DNA of 64,000 bases from assembly GCF_042453785.1 (NCBI RefSeq), contig NC_091673.1:7275001-7339000 (forward strand). Reading direction: 5' to 3'. This stretch comes from Malus domestica. Its lineage: Eukaryota; Streptophyta; Magnoliopsida; Rosales; Rosaceae. Shown piece after piece: positions 1 through 13,053 of this stretch. A program made the position numbers and the translations under genes. The notes beneath the pieces are model-generated. The model had not been told where the DNA came from. It searched no databases and saw nothing but the letters and a program-made list of their open reading frames with translations. Position 1 is the first letter of the stretch. Each line of letters opens with the position of its first letter.

Positions 1-1095
1 AAACACTCTAGGGAAAAGATCTTTAGCACCCAGCAGTGCCTCGATCCATGTAGCTCGGTCCTCTCTGGTCACACACCGCAAATGAAGAGTTTTAGTTCCT
101 GTGAATATGGAAAGCCGTTTATCATCTGATTTGCTGGCACGAATTGAAGAGACCTGTAAACCAGACCACTTCGAATTCAGTAACCAAAAACCAAAAACTC
201 AAAAGTACAGACCGTGCGCATTCGAGCACGCATTTTTATGCATCATCAAACAAAACACAAGCATTCGTCTCAACGTATTCGAGTTTTTGTTGGTCCTTCA
301 AGATTGATGAATACTTTTGGTGGGTATCAATCAATGTTTTATAAAAATTCCATGAAAAGTGTAGGAATATTAAACATTTTCTGTAGCTTTCGAGTCCCCC
401 CACTCACATTACAAATATACAAACTCAGCAAAAGGCCCCAGATAATCCCAAAAAATAAACTCAATGCATACATACTTCTCATTTGCTAAATATAGCATCA
501 GCTAAAAATAGCATTTCTACTATATCCCAAACAATGGCTTCACATTTCTGTGATAAGCAAAAGCTCATACCTTCAAATGCACTTCTCCGAAAGGCTTCCA
601 CGGCCTCGCCGCCGGACCTCCGAGCCGATTACTGCCCCAATTCGCCTTCTTCATGTACCTCAGCGAGTTCTCTCCGATCACCCTCAATCCCTTCTCTCTC
701 ACCTGGCTAACCAAAATCTTGTCCGGTCCATGAACCTTGTAGTACGAAAACACGCCGTCTTCGAGCACAAACCACCGCGACCGCCACCCCTTCCCGTAGT
801 TCACCCACTTGTACAAAATCCCAGCCAAGCTGCCGCACACGCCGCCGCCAAACACCTTCGAATCCCTAGCTTCGCTGATCGTATCCTCAACCTCGTGGCC
901 CGCGGCGGCGGAAGCCCTGTCCGATTCGGTCCCGGCCGACGAGACCTGAGCCGAGTAGCTCGGCTTCGAGCCGTAGCTGACGTTCCGGATCGGAGCCTCC
1001 GAGGCTACCTGGCACTGACCCGACTGCTTGGCAGCCACCGGCGTGCCCCGGTCCCGATCGATCGAAACCGGCGCAATGCAGCACAGCGGGTTCAT
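1..1095 (-). CDS. Oxysterol-binding protein-related protein (ORP1/ORP2 class), 5' part only
   Basis: Lipid-transfer protein of the OSBP-related family, which moves sterols or phosphoinositides between membranes. Two exons are visible: 571-1095 and 1-153, minus strand; the gene continues off the left edge. The splice joins GEVHLK to [14 protein letters not shown], with a GT donor at 570-569 and a CAG acceptor at 156-154. The start chosen is the Met at 1095, because [11 protein letters not shown] resembles the usual plant ORP1/2 N-terminus; an in-frame Met four codons upstream is less likely. From about residue 85 a PH domain begins ([17 protein letters not shown]), and exon 2 carries its C-terminal helix ([15 protein letters not shown]). 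The sterol-binding ORD domain lies outside the window. From memory the neighbour order matches Arabidopsis ORP1D next to ARP3, so an ORP1C/1D orthologue is likely, but paralogues cannot be excluded. Confidence 0.9.
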
Positions 1096-3518
1096 CTTCA
1101 ACCCCAATCAGACCATCCAATCAGACAAAAAACGAATCAGATCCTTGCAATCCTTATCCCATGCACATGCAGCGCCGATCACACAGCTCCGATTTGTAGA
1201 AATGCAGGACCCGATCCGAAGCGAAAACGAACCCGTTTCGGAAATGACATAAAATTCTCGGAGCTTCTGGTTCTAGAGAGAGAAAGAGTTATGGAGAGCT
1301 CCACTCACACAGATCCATTCAGACACTTCTGCTGCAGCTGCTCAGTACTTACATATTTAAATAACTTTAATTAATTTAATTAACAGCTAAAAATTGGCGT
1401 GATTTAAATAATTAATGGCGCAATTAATGTAAATGCATGGGGTTTGGTTTATGGGTTTTTGGGTTGGGGAGGCATAATTGTGGGTGGAGGCAGAGCGGGG
1501 ACAGCTAACGTGCGCGTTTGTGCGAAGCTGCTAGTGATTGCTGTTGTCCGGTGGGAATTATGAATATCCCTTGTGAAATTACGCCACTACCCTTGTATGT
1601 TTGGCGGGTGTGTAGTGAGTGGATGGGGATGTTTTGGATAATTCGGAGGCTTTTGAAAGCGACGAGTGAACGGACGGACCGGGGTGTCCGTGGAGGGAAC
1701 GGGGGAGTGGTCGGGTGGGCTGGAGAGCATCGTGGACGGTGGAGCTTCGGGGCAGTTGGCCAATCGATGTGCTTACCGCGAGTGGCTGTTGTTGACTTGC
1801 GATCAATATGTTCAAATTTGGGCTCATTAGATCGGCTGTCATCATGTCGTGGCAGAAATTTTTCAATGTGAACGAAACACAACAATACACATTACATAAT
1901 TGGAGAGAAATTTTTTTTCTCTAATTGTATAATAACATGTATAGTTTCCTCAATTTTAACTCAATTAAAGTAATAATTTCTCAAGTAAAAATTTGTAGTC
2001 ATTGATCACTTAACTCATCGGAATTTGCAGACACTGAACTCTGTTAAAATTTTCTTCAACATACCACTCATTTTAACTTTTTGAAAAGCATAGAAAATGC
2101 GTTCCATAATTCCATTTTATTTGATTGATCAGTGGATCCACTAACCAACTAATTGACAAAATTAAGGTAATGATTCGATTTGCAGCACGATTAGACCTCA
2201 AAGACGACGACAATACAGTTTGTTGTTAGGAAAGGGGACAACTTGCGGCCACGTGGTTGGTTGGTTGGGCCTTTGAGGCCCACGTTCGAGGGTTTCGGGG
2301 TGGGCTATGTCTAGTGGGACCAAGGCCTGTACGAATTGTTATATGTTGGCCCAGCCAATTCTAGCTTTGTCTTTGCTTTTTCAACTTTATTTGTAAAATT
2401 ACCTTCCTTGGAGGGACAAAATTAACTGCACCAGTCACCGCCCCCCTTAGCACTAGTCTTTTAATGATATAATAAATAGGCACCCCTACCTAAGATGAAA
2501 ACCACAATATACATGACAAAACTTTTCCGATATCACGTTGTATTCACTGTAACGTGAAATATATTATAGTTTTAGATTTTGTGAAGTACTTTGTGTGCTT
2601 TTTCACTTTTACTTTCGAATTTGGAATATCGTCTTCTAATAGTGAGAACAAATTTACGATTAAATTAATAGCTAGATGATAAGTTCGTATAAATAATGAT
2701 TAATACTTGTCGAGAGAAAAAAAAATCACCTTCCGTCGTTGGCTCCTGTTTTGACCATGTGGTCGGCGGCCATCATTCATAACAATCTTTCTTGATCCCT
2801 TTCTTCTCCCCTTTTATTTTACTTTGATCATCGGTGCCGAATCGTCATCATAAAACGCTATAGTCGCTAGTATTCTAGTTTTTAGCACACATACACATCC
2901 AACACAAGGTATTGGCTCTAGTTGGCAATGGCAGCTTCAACATGGATTTGGAGATGCACAAAGTGTGGAAGTTGTCGAATTGCATAGGTTAGGGTTTAGT
3001 CAATACAGTACTATTGGTTTAGCCAGTACGGTGCTATGACTCACTTCGGAATGCGGAGAGGATGTGGGGCGGCGGTGCTATTTGGTTCTTTAGTTTTGAT
3101 TCTGTTTTTTAATAATTTTCATAAACTTTTTTGGTTCTAATTGTTTTCTTTAGGAAAGTTTTGTTCTTTTTTATTTTTGTGTTGGATCTCTTTCATATCT
3201 GTGCGTAGAGGTGGAGCTGCAATAAGTTGAAGAGGAAGACTCTCACCATAAGAGTAATCCACCACTTATAAGAAAAATATTAGTTTTGTATGTATTTTGC
3301 TCGAAGCTAAACAATTCATATCAATAAAATAAAATTCACAATGATCCGTACAAAATGTCTCGAAAAAATTTTAACTTGCAAAAATTTGTCACACATTATA
3401 CTGATACTATTTAGTGTTTGCATTCAGAAAATTCACATGCACTGTACTTTTTTATATTAAAAAATACGAAATAAAAATTTTAGAATGTCAATACAACACC
3501 TACACATTAATACACAAC
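1096..3518. other. Intergenic: ORP 5' leader and upstream region
   Basis: The first 250 bases or so should hold the ORP 5' UTR and core promoter on the minus strand. The part at 1440-1870 is GC-richer than its surroundings and open on both strands (117-126 codons), but neither reading looks like a known protein. The remainder is AT-rich and I see no gene in it. Confidence 0.5.
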
Positions 3519-4419
3519 TCAGTTGTGGAGCCAAAAATAATCACAAAACGACATGTGAATTTTTGGGTGAAGATGATAAATTTACCCTCGAGGCATACCG
3601 TTTTTCTCTATTTTCTAGTCCATTTAAATATTTTTCATACGTTCTTATTATTAGATTTTTTTTATTTGCAAAGGTTCTTTGATAAAACGTATAAGAAAAT
3701 ATAATGGCTAGAAATTTAGAAAATTTCATAAGTGAAAATTTCAATACTCAAAAAATGGGATTGCGGAGATCCATGAGGCAAAATGCGATTGTAAGCAGAG
3801 TGGCACCACCACTACAAGGTTCCACCATGGCCCAAGCCATGCCATCCAAGCTTGCACGGGCCCGAGCCCAAGCCTCGCATTCGCATGCACCACGCATTGA
3901 GCAACCTGCTTCAGTGACCCAGCCTGCTCCACCAGGGTCCCGACAAACAACCCTTAACCAGCCACGTTTCAAGAGTTCTGGCAATTTATGCTCCCTCCTG
4001 GGTCATTGGGATAACGTATACTCTCATCTTAGCGCGCGGAGGAGCATGCATTCCCAATCAAGCCCACGGATGAGCATACGTTCATGGTTGAGGTCACACT
4101 CCGATTATTAACATGGACAATATTCCAGGCGAAATGTTCATTCACAACTAGGCTTGCAATGAGCATTTTCCACCTCACATCGGAGTAGGCAGCACGACAG
4201 ACGGAGAGAAGCAGTCACCCAATCCAACTTAAGTTCAACCAATAGCCTACAAACGGCCCGTTCGCTTGCCAGCTACATACACCGCAACCGAGACATGGAC
4301 AAGTCGAGCATAGGAAAGAGTGGCCTAGACCCATAGGTCACGATTGGAGGCAGCCGAAAGTTCCACTGCCCCAGTAAAGGCAAATTCAAGAAGAAGTTGA
4401 GAGACTCATAACCGAACGA

Positions 4420-5369
4420 TTGCACAATTTCCAACATAACAAGGCTGATGACGATGCGCTTCGACAAGACATGACTAACATAAGCATGTCACCATTCACG
4501 AATGAGATCGAGCGGACAGATCCACCTCGCGAGTTCACTATGCCTCACTTCATTCTGTACAAGAGAGACGAAGATCCAGATCGACATCTCAAGCACTACT
4601 GCAGTACAATGATCCTCTACAGGAACAACGATGCTCTTATGTGCAAAATTTTTGCCACAACTCTACAAGGCGAAGCGCAAGACTGGTTTCACACTCTACT
4701 GCCGCAATCGATCCGGAGTTTCAACGAACTTTCCTTTGTTTTCACTAAGGAGTATTCGTCTAATCGCTCAATCAAAAGGACATCTAACCATCTCTTCAGC
4801 ATCGTAAAAGACCATTGGGAGACAATTCGCGACTATGTCAAGAGATTCAAAGCGGAGAAGGCCAAGATTGTTGGTTGTAACGAAGACATACCAACAACAG
4901 CATTCAAAAATGGACTTCCTACTGAACATCCTTTATTCGGAAAATTGATCATGAGAGAAGAACTTACCCTAGCAAATTTGTATGCTTTGGCAAAAAAACA
5001 TGTACTATGGGACGAGGCCAAGCAGTCTAACAAAAACTAGTCGGAAAAGAAGCACATGGAATGTTCCCAACCAGAGAAGACTCAGCGCCTGAAACATTCA
5101 CCAAATTCACAGTTCCAATTGGCCAAATTCTCTGCAAGCTCAAGAACGAACCTTGGTTCGAACTGCTGCCACCCATGAAAGGTGATATTACCAGGCTGGA
5201 TCATACAAAGTATTGCGTATTCCATCAAGGACCAGGCCACACTACCAACGGCTGCCTGAAGTGGAAGCTGTATCTTGAGAAGCTGATAAATGAAGGCCGA
5301 TGTGATGAGTATCTTGACAAGTCAACGAAACGGCCTACACCAGCAAAGGAAGTCTCCATCACCCCCTAA
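4420..5369 (+). pseudogene. Retrotransposon gag remnant
   Basis: Two neighbouring open stretches carry the plant gypsy gag signature: a retrotransposon-gag domain with the LQGEAQDWFHTLLP core and a FTKEY motif, then a short Cys/His segment (YCVFHQGPGHTTNGC) typical of the region after gag in plant Ty3/gypsy elements. It is fossil coding matter of the element at 3524-7208 and not a host gene. Confidence 0.8.
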
Positions 5370-5574
5370 ACCTCATTTGGGTTTTTTCCAAATAAGATTG
5401 AAGTCTCAAGCAGCTCGACGAACAAGGCTTCACAAGCCGAAGATTATCTAGTTTGTTATGCAGTTTCTGCCTTCCAGCACAATTGATTTATTTCTTTATT
5501 CTCAATGAAGATTCAAGAAGTTATTCACAAGCATGGCTTAACTGCTGTCCACAACGACTGCTAAAAACCTATAC

Positions 5575-5970
5575 GGGTTCGCTCTCTAGTGCGAGAGGAT
5601 AAACTAATTGCTCCCCAGTGCGATAGCGTAAACAAATTTCTCGACACCCAAAAGGGTATACTCTCCAGTGCGAGATGATAAACTAATTGTTTTCTAATGA
5701 GAGAGGGTAAACCAATTCCCTGACACCCAAAAAGGGCCGCTCTCCAGTGCGAGAGGATAAACTAATTGCTCTCCAGTGCGAGAGGGTAAACCAATTCCCC
5801 GACACTCAAAAGGGTCTGCTCTTCAATGCGAGAGGATAAACTAATTGCTCTCTAGTGCGAGAGGGTAAAATAATTACTTTCCAGCGTGAGAGGGTAAACT
5901 AATTGCTCTCCAGTGCGAAAGGGTAAACTAATTCTCCGACACCCATCTGGGTAAGCTCTCCAGTGCGAGA
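5575..5970 (+). repeat. Tandem repeats inside the LTR element
   Basis: About a dozen imperfect copies of a roughly 30-base unit built around CTCCAGTGCGAGAGG followed by TAAACTAATTG, partly arranged in a higher-order unit with GACACCCAAAAGGG. Such arrays between the coding part and the 3' LTR are known from plant Ty3/gypsy elements of the Tat group. They carry no reading frame I recognise. Confidence 0.85.
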
Positions 5971-7445
5971 AGGCCACATAGCTTAAAAGATCGAATGCTT
6001 AAATATCAACTAGGCAGCAAATGGTCAGGGGCAGCATCCATTTTTGCACTTAACAGTTCACTCATCCAACACTTCATCTTCAGCAGCTCCGATCTTGGCA
6101 GCTTTATCCTTGACTGCTCCATCTATGGCAGTTGAGAAATCAAACTCAAGCAGTTTCCTCATTTTTGGCAAGCAGCCCTGACATGGCAACCTAAACCGTT
6201 GCCCATGCCACGCCACTTCCTCGGCCCGTGCCAAGTTAATCATTGACTTCAATCAAGCCGAGCAGCACAAGTAATGGCCCCTGCCACACCACCTCTTGGC
6301 CCATGACAAGCTGACTCCTGGCCCTTGCCAGCTGACATGCGCGCACCATCCCGACGACTGCCCTGTGGCAGCACCTCCCAAGAAGAAGACAATGAGAATT
6401 AAGTTTTTATTACATTGGTGCGGCATAGAGAAGACGAAGAAAGCAACGAAAGACGATTATTTGCACGTGCAAGATGTAGAATATTGCTAGAGGAGGGGGA
6501 ACAAATATCCTCTAAACTTTCTCTCTCTTGTAGGAAGGATCTAATTTCATATTAAAGAGGGAATCTACATCAAAACAGGAAACAGTCCTAAGTTTCCTAG
6601 AGCAAGAAGATCTCCACACCTGTTGCACTTTCCTATGAGCAGGCCAGCAGGTGTGGGAGCATTTGTGGAGCCAAAAATAATCACAAAGCGACACATGGAT
6701 TTTTGGATGAAGATGACAAATTTTCCCTCGAGGCATATCGGGTCTCTTACACGTGAGCAGTGGAGAATCATCCATCAACCAAATCAGGAATACCCAAAAT
6801 AAGTAACAAGTTCAAATTTGTCTCATCCATCCTCATTCCATAACCTCCAAAAACATTTCTTTTATTATGATAATTAGCCAATTAATATATTTATACCTAA
6901 TTAATATATTAATTGCTAATTGAATCACCAAATAACACCCCAAAACACACTTAAAGACCGGCCACACCCCATTCCCTATATATATGACCCTATTTCTTCT
7001 AAAAAGCTAAGTTCTCATTCTCTTGCAAAACTCTAAAAAAACTTTCCAAATACTTTTCTCTTTAAATTCTAACTTTGGCATCGGAGGTTCTTCGGCCAAA
7101 ACCCCCCATTCATCGTGGGCGTGTGAGGCTCTTGGTCTTGACCTAAGGTGTTAATTATTTTGTAGATGCAATTTTGCCAAGAAGAATAATGCGGAAATTG
7201 CATCCATATTAGTCCTATCATGATTGTAGTAATTTTTGTTCACAAGTTTTGGCCAAAAAAAATCCAAGATCGTGAATGTCGATAATGTTAGGTAAATCGA
7301 ATTTTTACAAGAAATTTACAAACTAAGTGATGCGTCATCGATATAAAAAGCACTTTAATCAACAGTTAAATAATAATCCAATCCAAAAAATTATGTCATA
7401 TAATTTATAAAGTTTGGTCTAAATAATTTATCCTAAAGTTTTTTA

Positions 7446-7704
7446 GAAAAACTAATGAAAATGACTTGAAAACTTTGAGTTTTAATTAAAAGTACAAACA
7501 TGTGTTGTAAGTGAATAGTACTAGGAGTTACTTTTTAGAGTAAAAATATCATTTTCTTTAAAAGTGAATAGTACCAGAAATGTTTCGTAAAACTTCTAAG
7601 ACAAACATGTATTGTAAGTAAATAGTACCAGCAGTTACTTTTTAAAGTAAAAATATCATTTTCTTTAAAAGTGAAAAATAATGGAAATATTTCGTTAAAA
7701 CTTC
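7446..7704 (+). mobile_element. MITE of a Mutator-like 141-bp family, internally duplicated
   Basis: This matches the 141-144 bp elements at 10203, 34858 and 36342: it starts AAAAACTAATGAAAA and ends in CGTTAAAACTTC. About 107 bases of the body are repeated in tandem (7494-7600 and 7601-7707), which explains the greater length. The ends have drifted and I could not confirm a target-site duplication. Confidence 0.65.
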
Positions 7705-7709
7705 TAAGT

Positions 7710-8336
7710 GTTTTTTTCACAAAACGCACAGAGTACAATGCAACTATACAGGTATACAATCCACCGACAGTACCATTTCGCTACACTACAACAAGTCCAC
7801 GGGCCACACGACTGGGTTCCGACCGGAGGCAAAATCTGACCCGTCGCTCCATCCCATCAGCGAACAAATCCAACGGCCCCAAACCAACGTTATATTTCAG
7901 AACCAAACAACGAAACGTAACCAGCCAAAAAGAGAAGCCCCAAAAGAGAAAGCGAGTGGGGGGTCGACGTTGTTTGATTGCCAATAAAAGCATCGAATCG
8001 GAGAAAATTTGCCGAAGCTGCAACGATGATGATGCAGTCGACGAGAGCTGCCGCCATTGAAATCTTCAGCTTCTGCGTCCGTCACTGAAATGGGTGGGGC
8101 ACCAATCGCAATCACCAACTGCCGCGAGCTACCGAGCTGTTCGTTGAGCCGCCGCTTTCGCTTCGGATCCAAGTCTGCGTCGCCATCATCAGCACCACCA
8201 CCAGCTTCCACTTCGTGCTTTTCTTTCCCGCGCTCTTCAAAGCTATGATCATTTGCCTCGCACCCTCCTCTATTGGATCTCAGCTGCAGATCCACCTCCG
8301 TAATAATCAAAGCCAATACCAGTTTCAAGCTCTCTC
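7710..8336 (+). promoter_or_regulatory. ARP3 upstream region and 5' UTR
   Basis: GC content rises at about 7780-8280 compared with the AT-rich DNA to the left, as expected for the leader of the ARP3 gene that starts at 8337. No clear TATA box stands out. Long open frames here on both strands have no family resemblance. Confidence 0.45.
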
Positions 8337-11300
8337 ATGGACCCGGCCTCTCGCCCAGCTGTAGTCATCGACAATGGAAGTGGGTACGTAATTAAGCTGG
8401 CAAACTGTTCGATGAAAAGCCCCAATTGACTTTTCTCTTTTTTTTTTTTTTTCCGATTGAATTTCGGGTTGCACCTATTATCCCCCACCTGTTTGTTAAA
8501 ATTCCCAGAAGGATTTTGCTCTAATATGTGCATTTGCATCCATATTTTGTAGGTATACTAAGATGGGTTTCGCTGGAAATGTCGAGCCGTGTTACATTGT
8601 TCCGACTGTAGTTGCCTTAAATGAATCGTTTTTGAACCCGTCCAGAACCTCCTCCAAGGCTGGCTGGGTAGCGCAGCACAATGCTGGCGTGATGGCTGAT
8701 CTTGATTTCTTTATAGGGGATGAGGCGCTGGAAAGATCTCGATCTAGTACGACTTACAATCTGAGCTATCCCATTCGACAGGGCCAGGTCGAGAATTGGG
8801 ATTCAATGGAGCGGTTCTGGCAGCAATGTATATTTAACTACTTGCGTTGTGATCCTGAAGACCATTATTTTCTTTTAACTGAGAGTCCGCTTACTGCCCC
8901 GGAGAGCCGGGAGTATACGGGCGAAATCATGTTCGAAACTTTCAATGTTCCTGGCCTTTACATTGCCGTGAATTCAGTACTTGCTCTTGCAGCTGGTTAC
9001 ACTACCTCTAAGGTTGGTATTGAAAGTTCAAGATGTTTATTGTATTATTTCGTGTTATGAGATATGTGTTACCCGAAGTGCTTAGTAATGTGTGTTATCT
9101 CGATCGTTTCCTCTTTGATTGACCTATAATTTTCTTAGTGTGAGATGACAGGGGTTGTAGTGGATGTTGGAGATGGGGCAACTCACATTGTACCTGTTGC
9201 AGAAGGTTATGTTATTGGGAGCAGCATCAAGTCGGTTCCTATTGCCGGGAAAGATGTCACTCTATTCGTCCAGCAGCTTATGCGGGTATGCTGTATTCCA
9301 TTCCTTTTTTATTCTTATTACCTTTGGTGTCATCATGAAAAAATGATTAGCTAGGGTTAGCGTTTGGAACCAGACTGTAGTGCGTATGAAACTTTGAAAA
9401 ATTTCATCCATAATGCAATTACGCAATATGGCTAATTAAGAGTACTTAAGGTTTACAGATAAAGTGTTTGTGAGCTAATGCTTCTTGCAATATGTTCAGG
9501 AAAGAGGCGAGAATGTGCCACAAGAAGACTCTTTTGACGTAGCTCGCAGAGTGAAGGAAATGTATTGCTATACTAGTTCTGACATAGTCAAGGTGAACTT
9601 TACTTCCATGACCATAATAAGTTTTGAAGACCTTGGTACAAAGTGGTGCAATTTTTCTTATACCTGTTGTAAATTGTTATGAGCGACTAAGTATATTGCA
9701 AGTTCACAACTAGTGTTACTTGGTTCATTTGTGTGAGTTTATATTCTATTAGGATATTGTTTTGATGACAAACTCTTGTTTCTCTAATGATTGCAGGAGT
9801 TTAATAAGCACGACAAAGAACCCTCCAAGTATATTAAGCAATGGAGAGGCATTAAGCCAAAGACAGGGGCGCCCTACTCTTGTGACATTGGCTATGAACG
9901 ATTTCTGGGTCCAGAGGTTTACTTCCCCTCCTCCTGAAACTTCCTTTTTTCTTTGCCTAGAAGGAAAATTGCTCCCCTATTTTTACAATCACTGCTTGTT
10001 GGCTAATCTGTCTCAAATTTTTAACAGGTTTTCTTCAATCCTGAGATTTATAGCACAGACTTCACCACTCCCTTACCAGTTGTAATTGACAAGTGTATTC
10101 AGTCTGCTCCAATTGACACCAGGAGGTCTTTGTATAAGGTGAAGTAGGCTTCAGAAGAAGTTAATAAATGGGATGTGTTTTAATTGAAGGAATAAGAATT
10201 AAGGAAAACTAACGAAAAGTCCACAAAAACTTTAGTTTTAATGAAAAGGGACAAATAAAGGTGTAGTGAATAGTGCAAGGGAAAGGGAAATGTGGTTTTT
10301 CGTTAAAAGTGAACAGTACCGGGAGTGTTTCGTTAAAACTCCCTAAGAATTAATATGCTGTATAGCTACAATTTGGTTGTTGGACATTGTAACGATGTTC
10401 AGGATCTATTACTGAATGATCTTTGGACACTGGTTGAATAGTCTCTTTATTTTTGCCTTAATATCTAAGTACTGTTTTCTACAACTTCATTTGACTGTAC
10501 ATACATTGGTTCGTAGTTGTTTTTAAACTTTAGCACTAATTTCCTCCTATATTCATAGTCCCGTGCTTGAATTGTTTTAGCTCTAAGGTCCAGACCTAGT
10601 CCCATACAAATATTTTTATTCATATGTAAAATAGCCAATGGTTATAGTACTATGACCTCATGTAATTAGTTATCTTCATTCTTGTATTTAAGATTTCTTG
10701 ATGCAATTTATTGATTTAGTCATACTATTGTTACTGTTATTCTCAGAATATAGTGTTGTCTGGAGGTTCAACCATGTTCAAGGACTTCCATAGGAGGTTG
10801 CAACGGGATATAAAGAAGATTGTTGATGCCCGGCTTCTTGCATCTGAAGCTCGAGTTGGCGGTGAAGTAAAAGTAAGCATTTTAATATTAAATGTGTGTG
10901 CAACGTGTATTTGTCTATAAACTTGTTTACATGTGCACTGTACTTACAATACATGAGTTTGATTTTTATTTTCTTTTGGGCATTCAGTCACAGCCAGTGG
11001 AAGTGAATGTAGTTAGTCATCCCATCCAGAGATTTGCAGTTTGGTTTGGAGGCTCTGTACTTGCATCCACACCTGAATTCTTTGCGGTATGAATTTCTTC
11101 TTGTAATCTGTGGGCATGACGATTATGAATTTCTTTCCATCTCATATTACACTTCGATCGATATGTTGGACCTATTTGTAGTAACCTTCGTATCTCCTTT
11201 GAGTTTCCCTTGTATTTATTTATCTAATTATGTGCACCGATTACCATCTCCTCAGATTTGTAAACGTTTTCGTTAATCTATGATACCCTTGAGTCCAGTT

Positions 11301-11602
11301 ATTCAACCTTCGAATGGCATCAAGGGGAACTTAACTGATCATGGAGGATGAGACCTCCTCCTCTCCAAAATCATACAAAGAATCGAATTTGATTTTGATA
11401 GCAACCTCAGCATTTGATACTGAGCTTTCACCTTCTTTCATGTTTATATTTAAAACTGCCGAACTGTCATTCTTCTGTTGCTAAATTCTTGTTGTATACT
11501 GAGAAGTTTCTATTGGTACAGGCTTGCCATACAAAAGAAGAGTACGAGGAATACGGCGCAAGCATATGCAGAACAAATCCTGTTTTCAAGGGGATGTATT
11601 GA
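8337..11602 (+). CDS. ARP3: Actin-related protein 3, Arp2/3 complex subunit
   Basis: Core subunit of the Arp2/3 complex, which nucleates branched actin filaments and in plants shapes trichomes and pavement cells (Arabidopsis DIS1). Nine exons: 8337-8383, 8553-9012, 9139-9285, 9500-9592, 9797-9916, 10028-10138, 10747-10872, 10988-11086 and 11522-11602. All junctions are GT-AG and in frame, giving 427 residues, the usual plant ARP3 length. The actin fold is clear: phosphate-1 loop [15 protein letters not shown] at residues 10-24, phosphate-2 loop [14 protein letters not shown] near 175, and adenosine motif [12 protein letters not shown] near 330. The C-terminus [15 protein letters not shown] is complete. 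Intron 6 (10139-10746) holds a 141-bp MITE. No broken or missing parts are visible. Confidence 0.97.
10203..10343 (+). mobile_element. Mutator-like MITE in ARP3 intron 6
   Basis: A 141-bp element starting GGAAAACTAACGAAAAGT and ending CGTTAAAACTCCC, flanked on both sides by the same ten bases TAAGAATTAA (10193-10202 and 10344-10353). The ends are imperfect inverted repeats. Target duplications of 9-11 bases point to the Mutator superfamily. It lies well inside the intron, away from the splice sites. Confidence 0.9.
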
Positions 11603-12853
11603 TGCAAATATCGATTTTGGCTGGATCACTTGCTGGCAATTCCTGATAAAAATGGTATTCCCCGTCAATTCCACCTCCTGCACGCTCAGTAATTTTACTT
11701 CCTGAATCTGCCTGGTCAGATCTGTACGCATGTGCTGCTAGGGGCAGTGTAAAATATAGTTTATCAGTTGTTAATTTTGTAAGAGAAATTTCATTAGGAG
11801 GCAATAGGTGTCCTAAAAGCAGATAGGAAAATAGTCTGCAGTGTTTTTTAGTCCGAGTGGCCCCTGAAGGATCAGACGAGAATCGTGATGCGGGTAGACA
11901 TGAACCTGCCTGAAATATGGAGTTTTGATGTTCAGCTTAGATAGATAGAGTTTGCTTAAGATTGTTACACTGTAGTACATTTCCGGTAGGTAGTTCGATT
12001 CTTTCGGATTGGATTGGATTGGATTGTTGTAGCACAATAATTTCTAACTTGAGTTCAAGTATATTTCTATTTCAAGACATTTGTTACAGGTCCTATCGCT
12101 TTTCTTTCAACAAAAAAATAGACATTTGTTACAGAAAACACTGATGCGGTTGTATCTCAAGTCTAGCACGCACCATCAAAAATTTAAACTTGCTGACGTA
12201 GTTTCGCATAACTCAGTTAAGATATCGTAACTTTGACATTTCAATTGTACATAAATATATTTTTCGGAGAATGGAAGTTTACTGGTGTAAATTTTTAAAG
12301 ACAAGATATTGCAGAAGTGCATGTAACTTCTGGAATACCATATGGGATGTGACTTCATGTTGTCCTTTCTTCTTATAGTCCTCCTCCCTCATAAACAAGG
12401 AAGGACAATTGGAGATATGACATTAAGGCGACATGATAGGAGTTGATAAAATGTCAATTACATTCACTCCAAGTTATCCGCATATCACTCTCTCCATGCT
12501 TCAAAACTTAACCAGAAAATAAAGCAGTCGATAAAACTAAAAGAGAAAAAACAAAGTTTTGCAAGAAAACACTTGACGTGCTTTTTAATAGAAGCGTTGT
12601 TATTGAATGTGCTTTTTTTTTTATATTTTTTTTAAATATTTTTTTATTCCTACAAACCATAGAATAAGCTATATTAAACTACAAGGATGTGGATTGGAAA
12701 AGGGAACCTCGAGAGCAAGGACGATTGCTCTTAATTAATTAATTGAGCTAGAAGCTACTTGCATTATTGAATTTGAAACTGCTTTTAAATAAAAATATTT
12801 TCTAAAGAACATTTTGAAATGAAGTAAAACAGGCATGAGCATTTTAACATTTA
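11603..12853. other. ARP3 3' UTR and intergenic DNA
   Basis: The first few hundred bases should be the ARP3 3' UTR. No reading frame or RNA gene is recognisable. A/T homopolymer runs lie near 12608-12650. Confidence 0.45.
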
Positions 12854-13053
12854 GGGCTCTTTTTGAAAATGTTTTTAAAACGGTTAAAAATGTTTTTGGT
12901 TAAATTGTTTAAGGACCAATCCTAAATAAAAATGAAAATGAATCATGAAAAAACATTTATGCTTCTTGCAGAAAACATTTTAATTGTTTTTGAAACTTGT
13001 TTTTGAAACCTAAACATTTTTAGACATTTTAAAGCATTTCCAAACGAGTCTCC
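12854..13053. mobile_element. Tourist-like MITE (PIF/Harbinger type)
   Basis: About 200 bp with inverted ends GGGCTCTTTTTGAAAATG and, read from the other side, GGAGACTCGTTTGGAAATG. A TTA precedes the left end and TAA follows the right end. It resembles the element at 37436-37643. The ends are diverged, so limits are approximate. Confidence 0.6.

Larger units (their letters stand above)
3524..7208 (+). mobile_element. Broken Ty3/gypsy-type LTR element with gag only (TR-GAG or LARD-like)
   Basis: A fossil LTR retrotransposon. The same sequence, starting TGTGGAGCCAAAAATAATCA, occurs at 3524 and 6664 in direct orientation and marks the two terminal repeats. The 3' repeat (6664 to about 7208) has a TATA-like stretch near 6976 and a U5-like end; the 5' repeat is recognisable only in part. 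Flanking pentamers at 3519-3523 and 7209-7213 agree at four of five bases, a plausible target-site duplication. Inside lie gag-like reading frames (about 3704-5370) and a tandem-repeat zone. I see no protease, reverse transcriptase, RNase H or integrase, so it depended on other elements to move. It is broken, with several breaks, and looks old. The 3' end position is approximate. Confidence 0.8.

Noticed and set aside
550-1374. 274-codon open frame on the plus strand
   Set aside because: It lies antisense to ORP exon 1, whose protein is clearly conserved. The frame is open because of the GC-rich codon use of that exon.
1505-1890. Overlapping open frames of 103-126 codons on both strands
   Set aside because: No domain, no homologue recognised, and mutual overlap in a locally GC-rich stretch upstream of ORP.
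7781-8328. 143- and 80-codon minus-strand frames upstream of ARP3
   Set aside because: They sit in the ARP3 leader, have no family resemblance and no supporting promoter.
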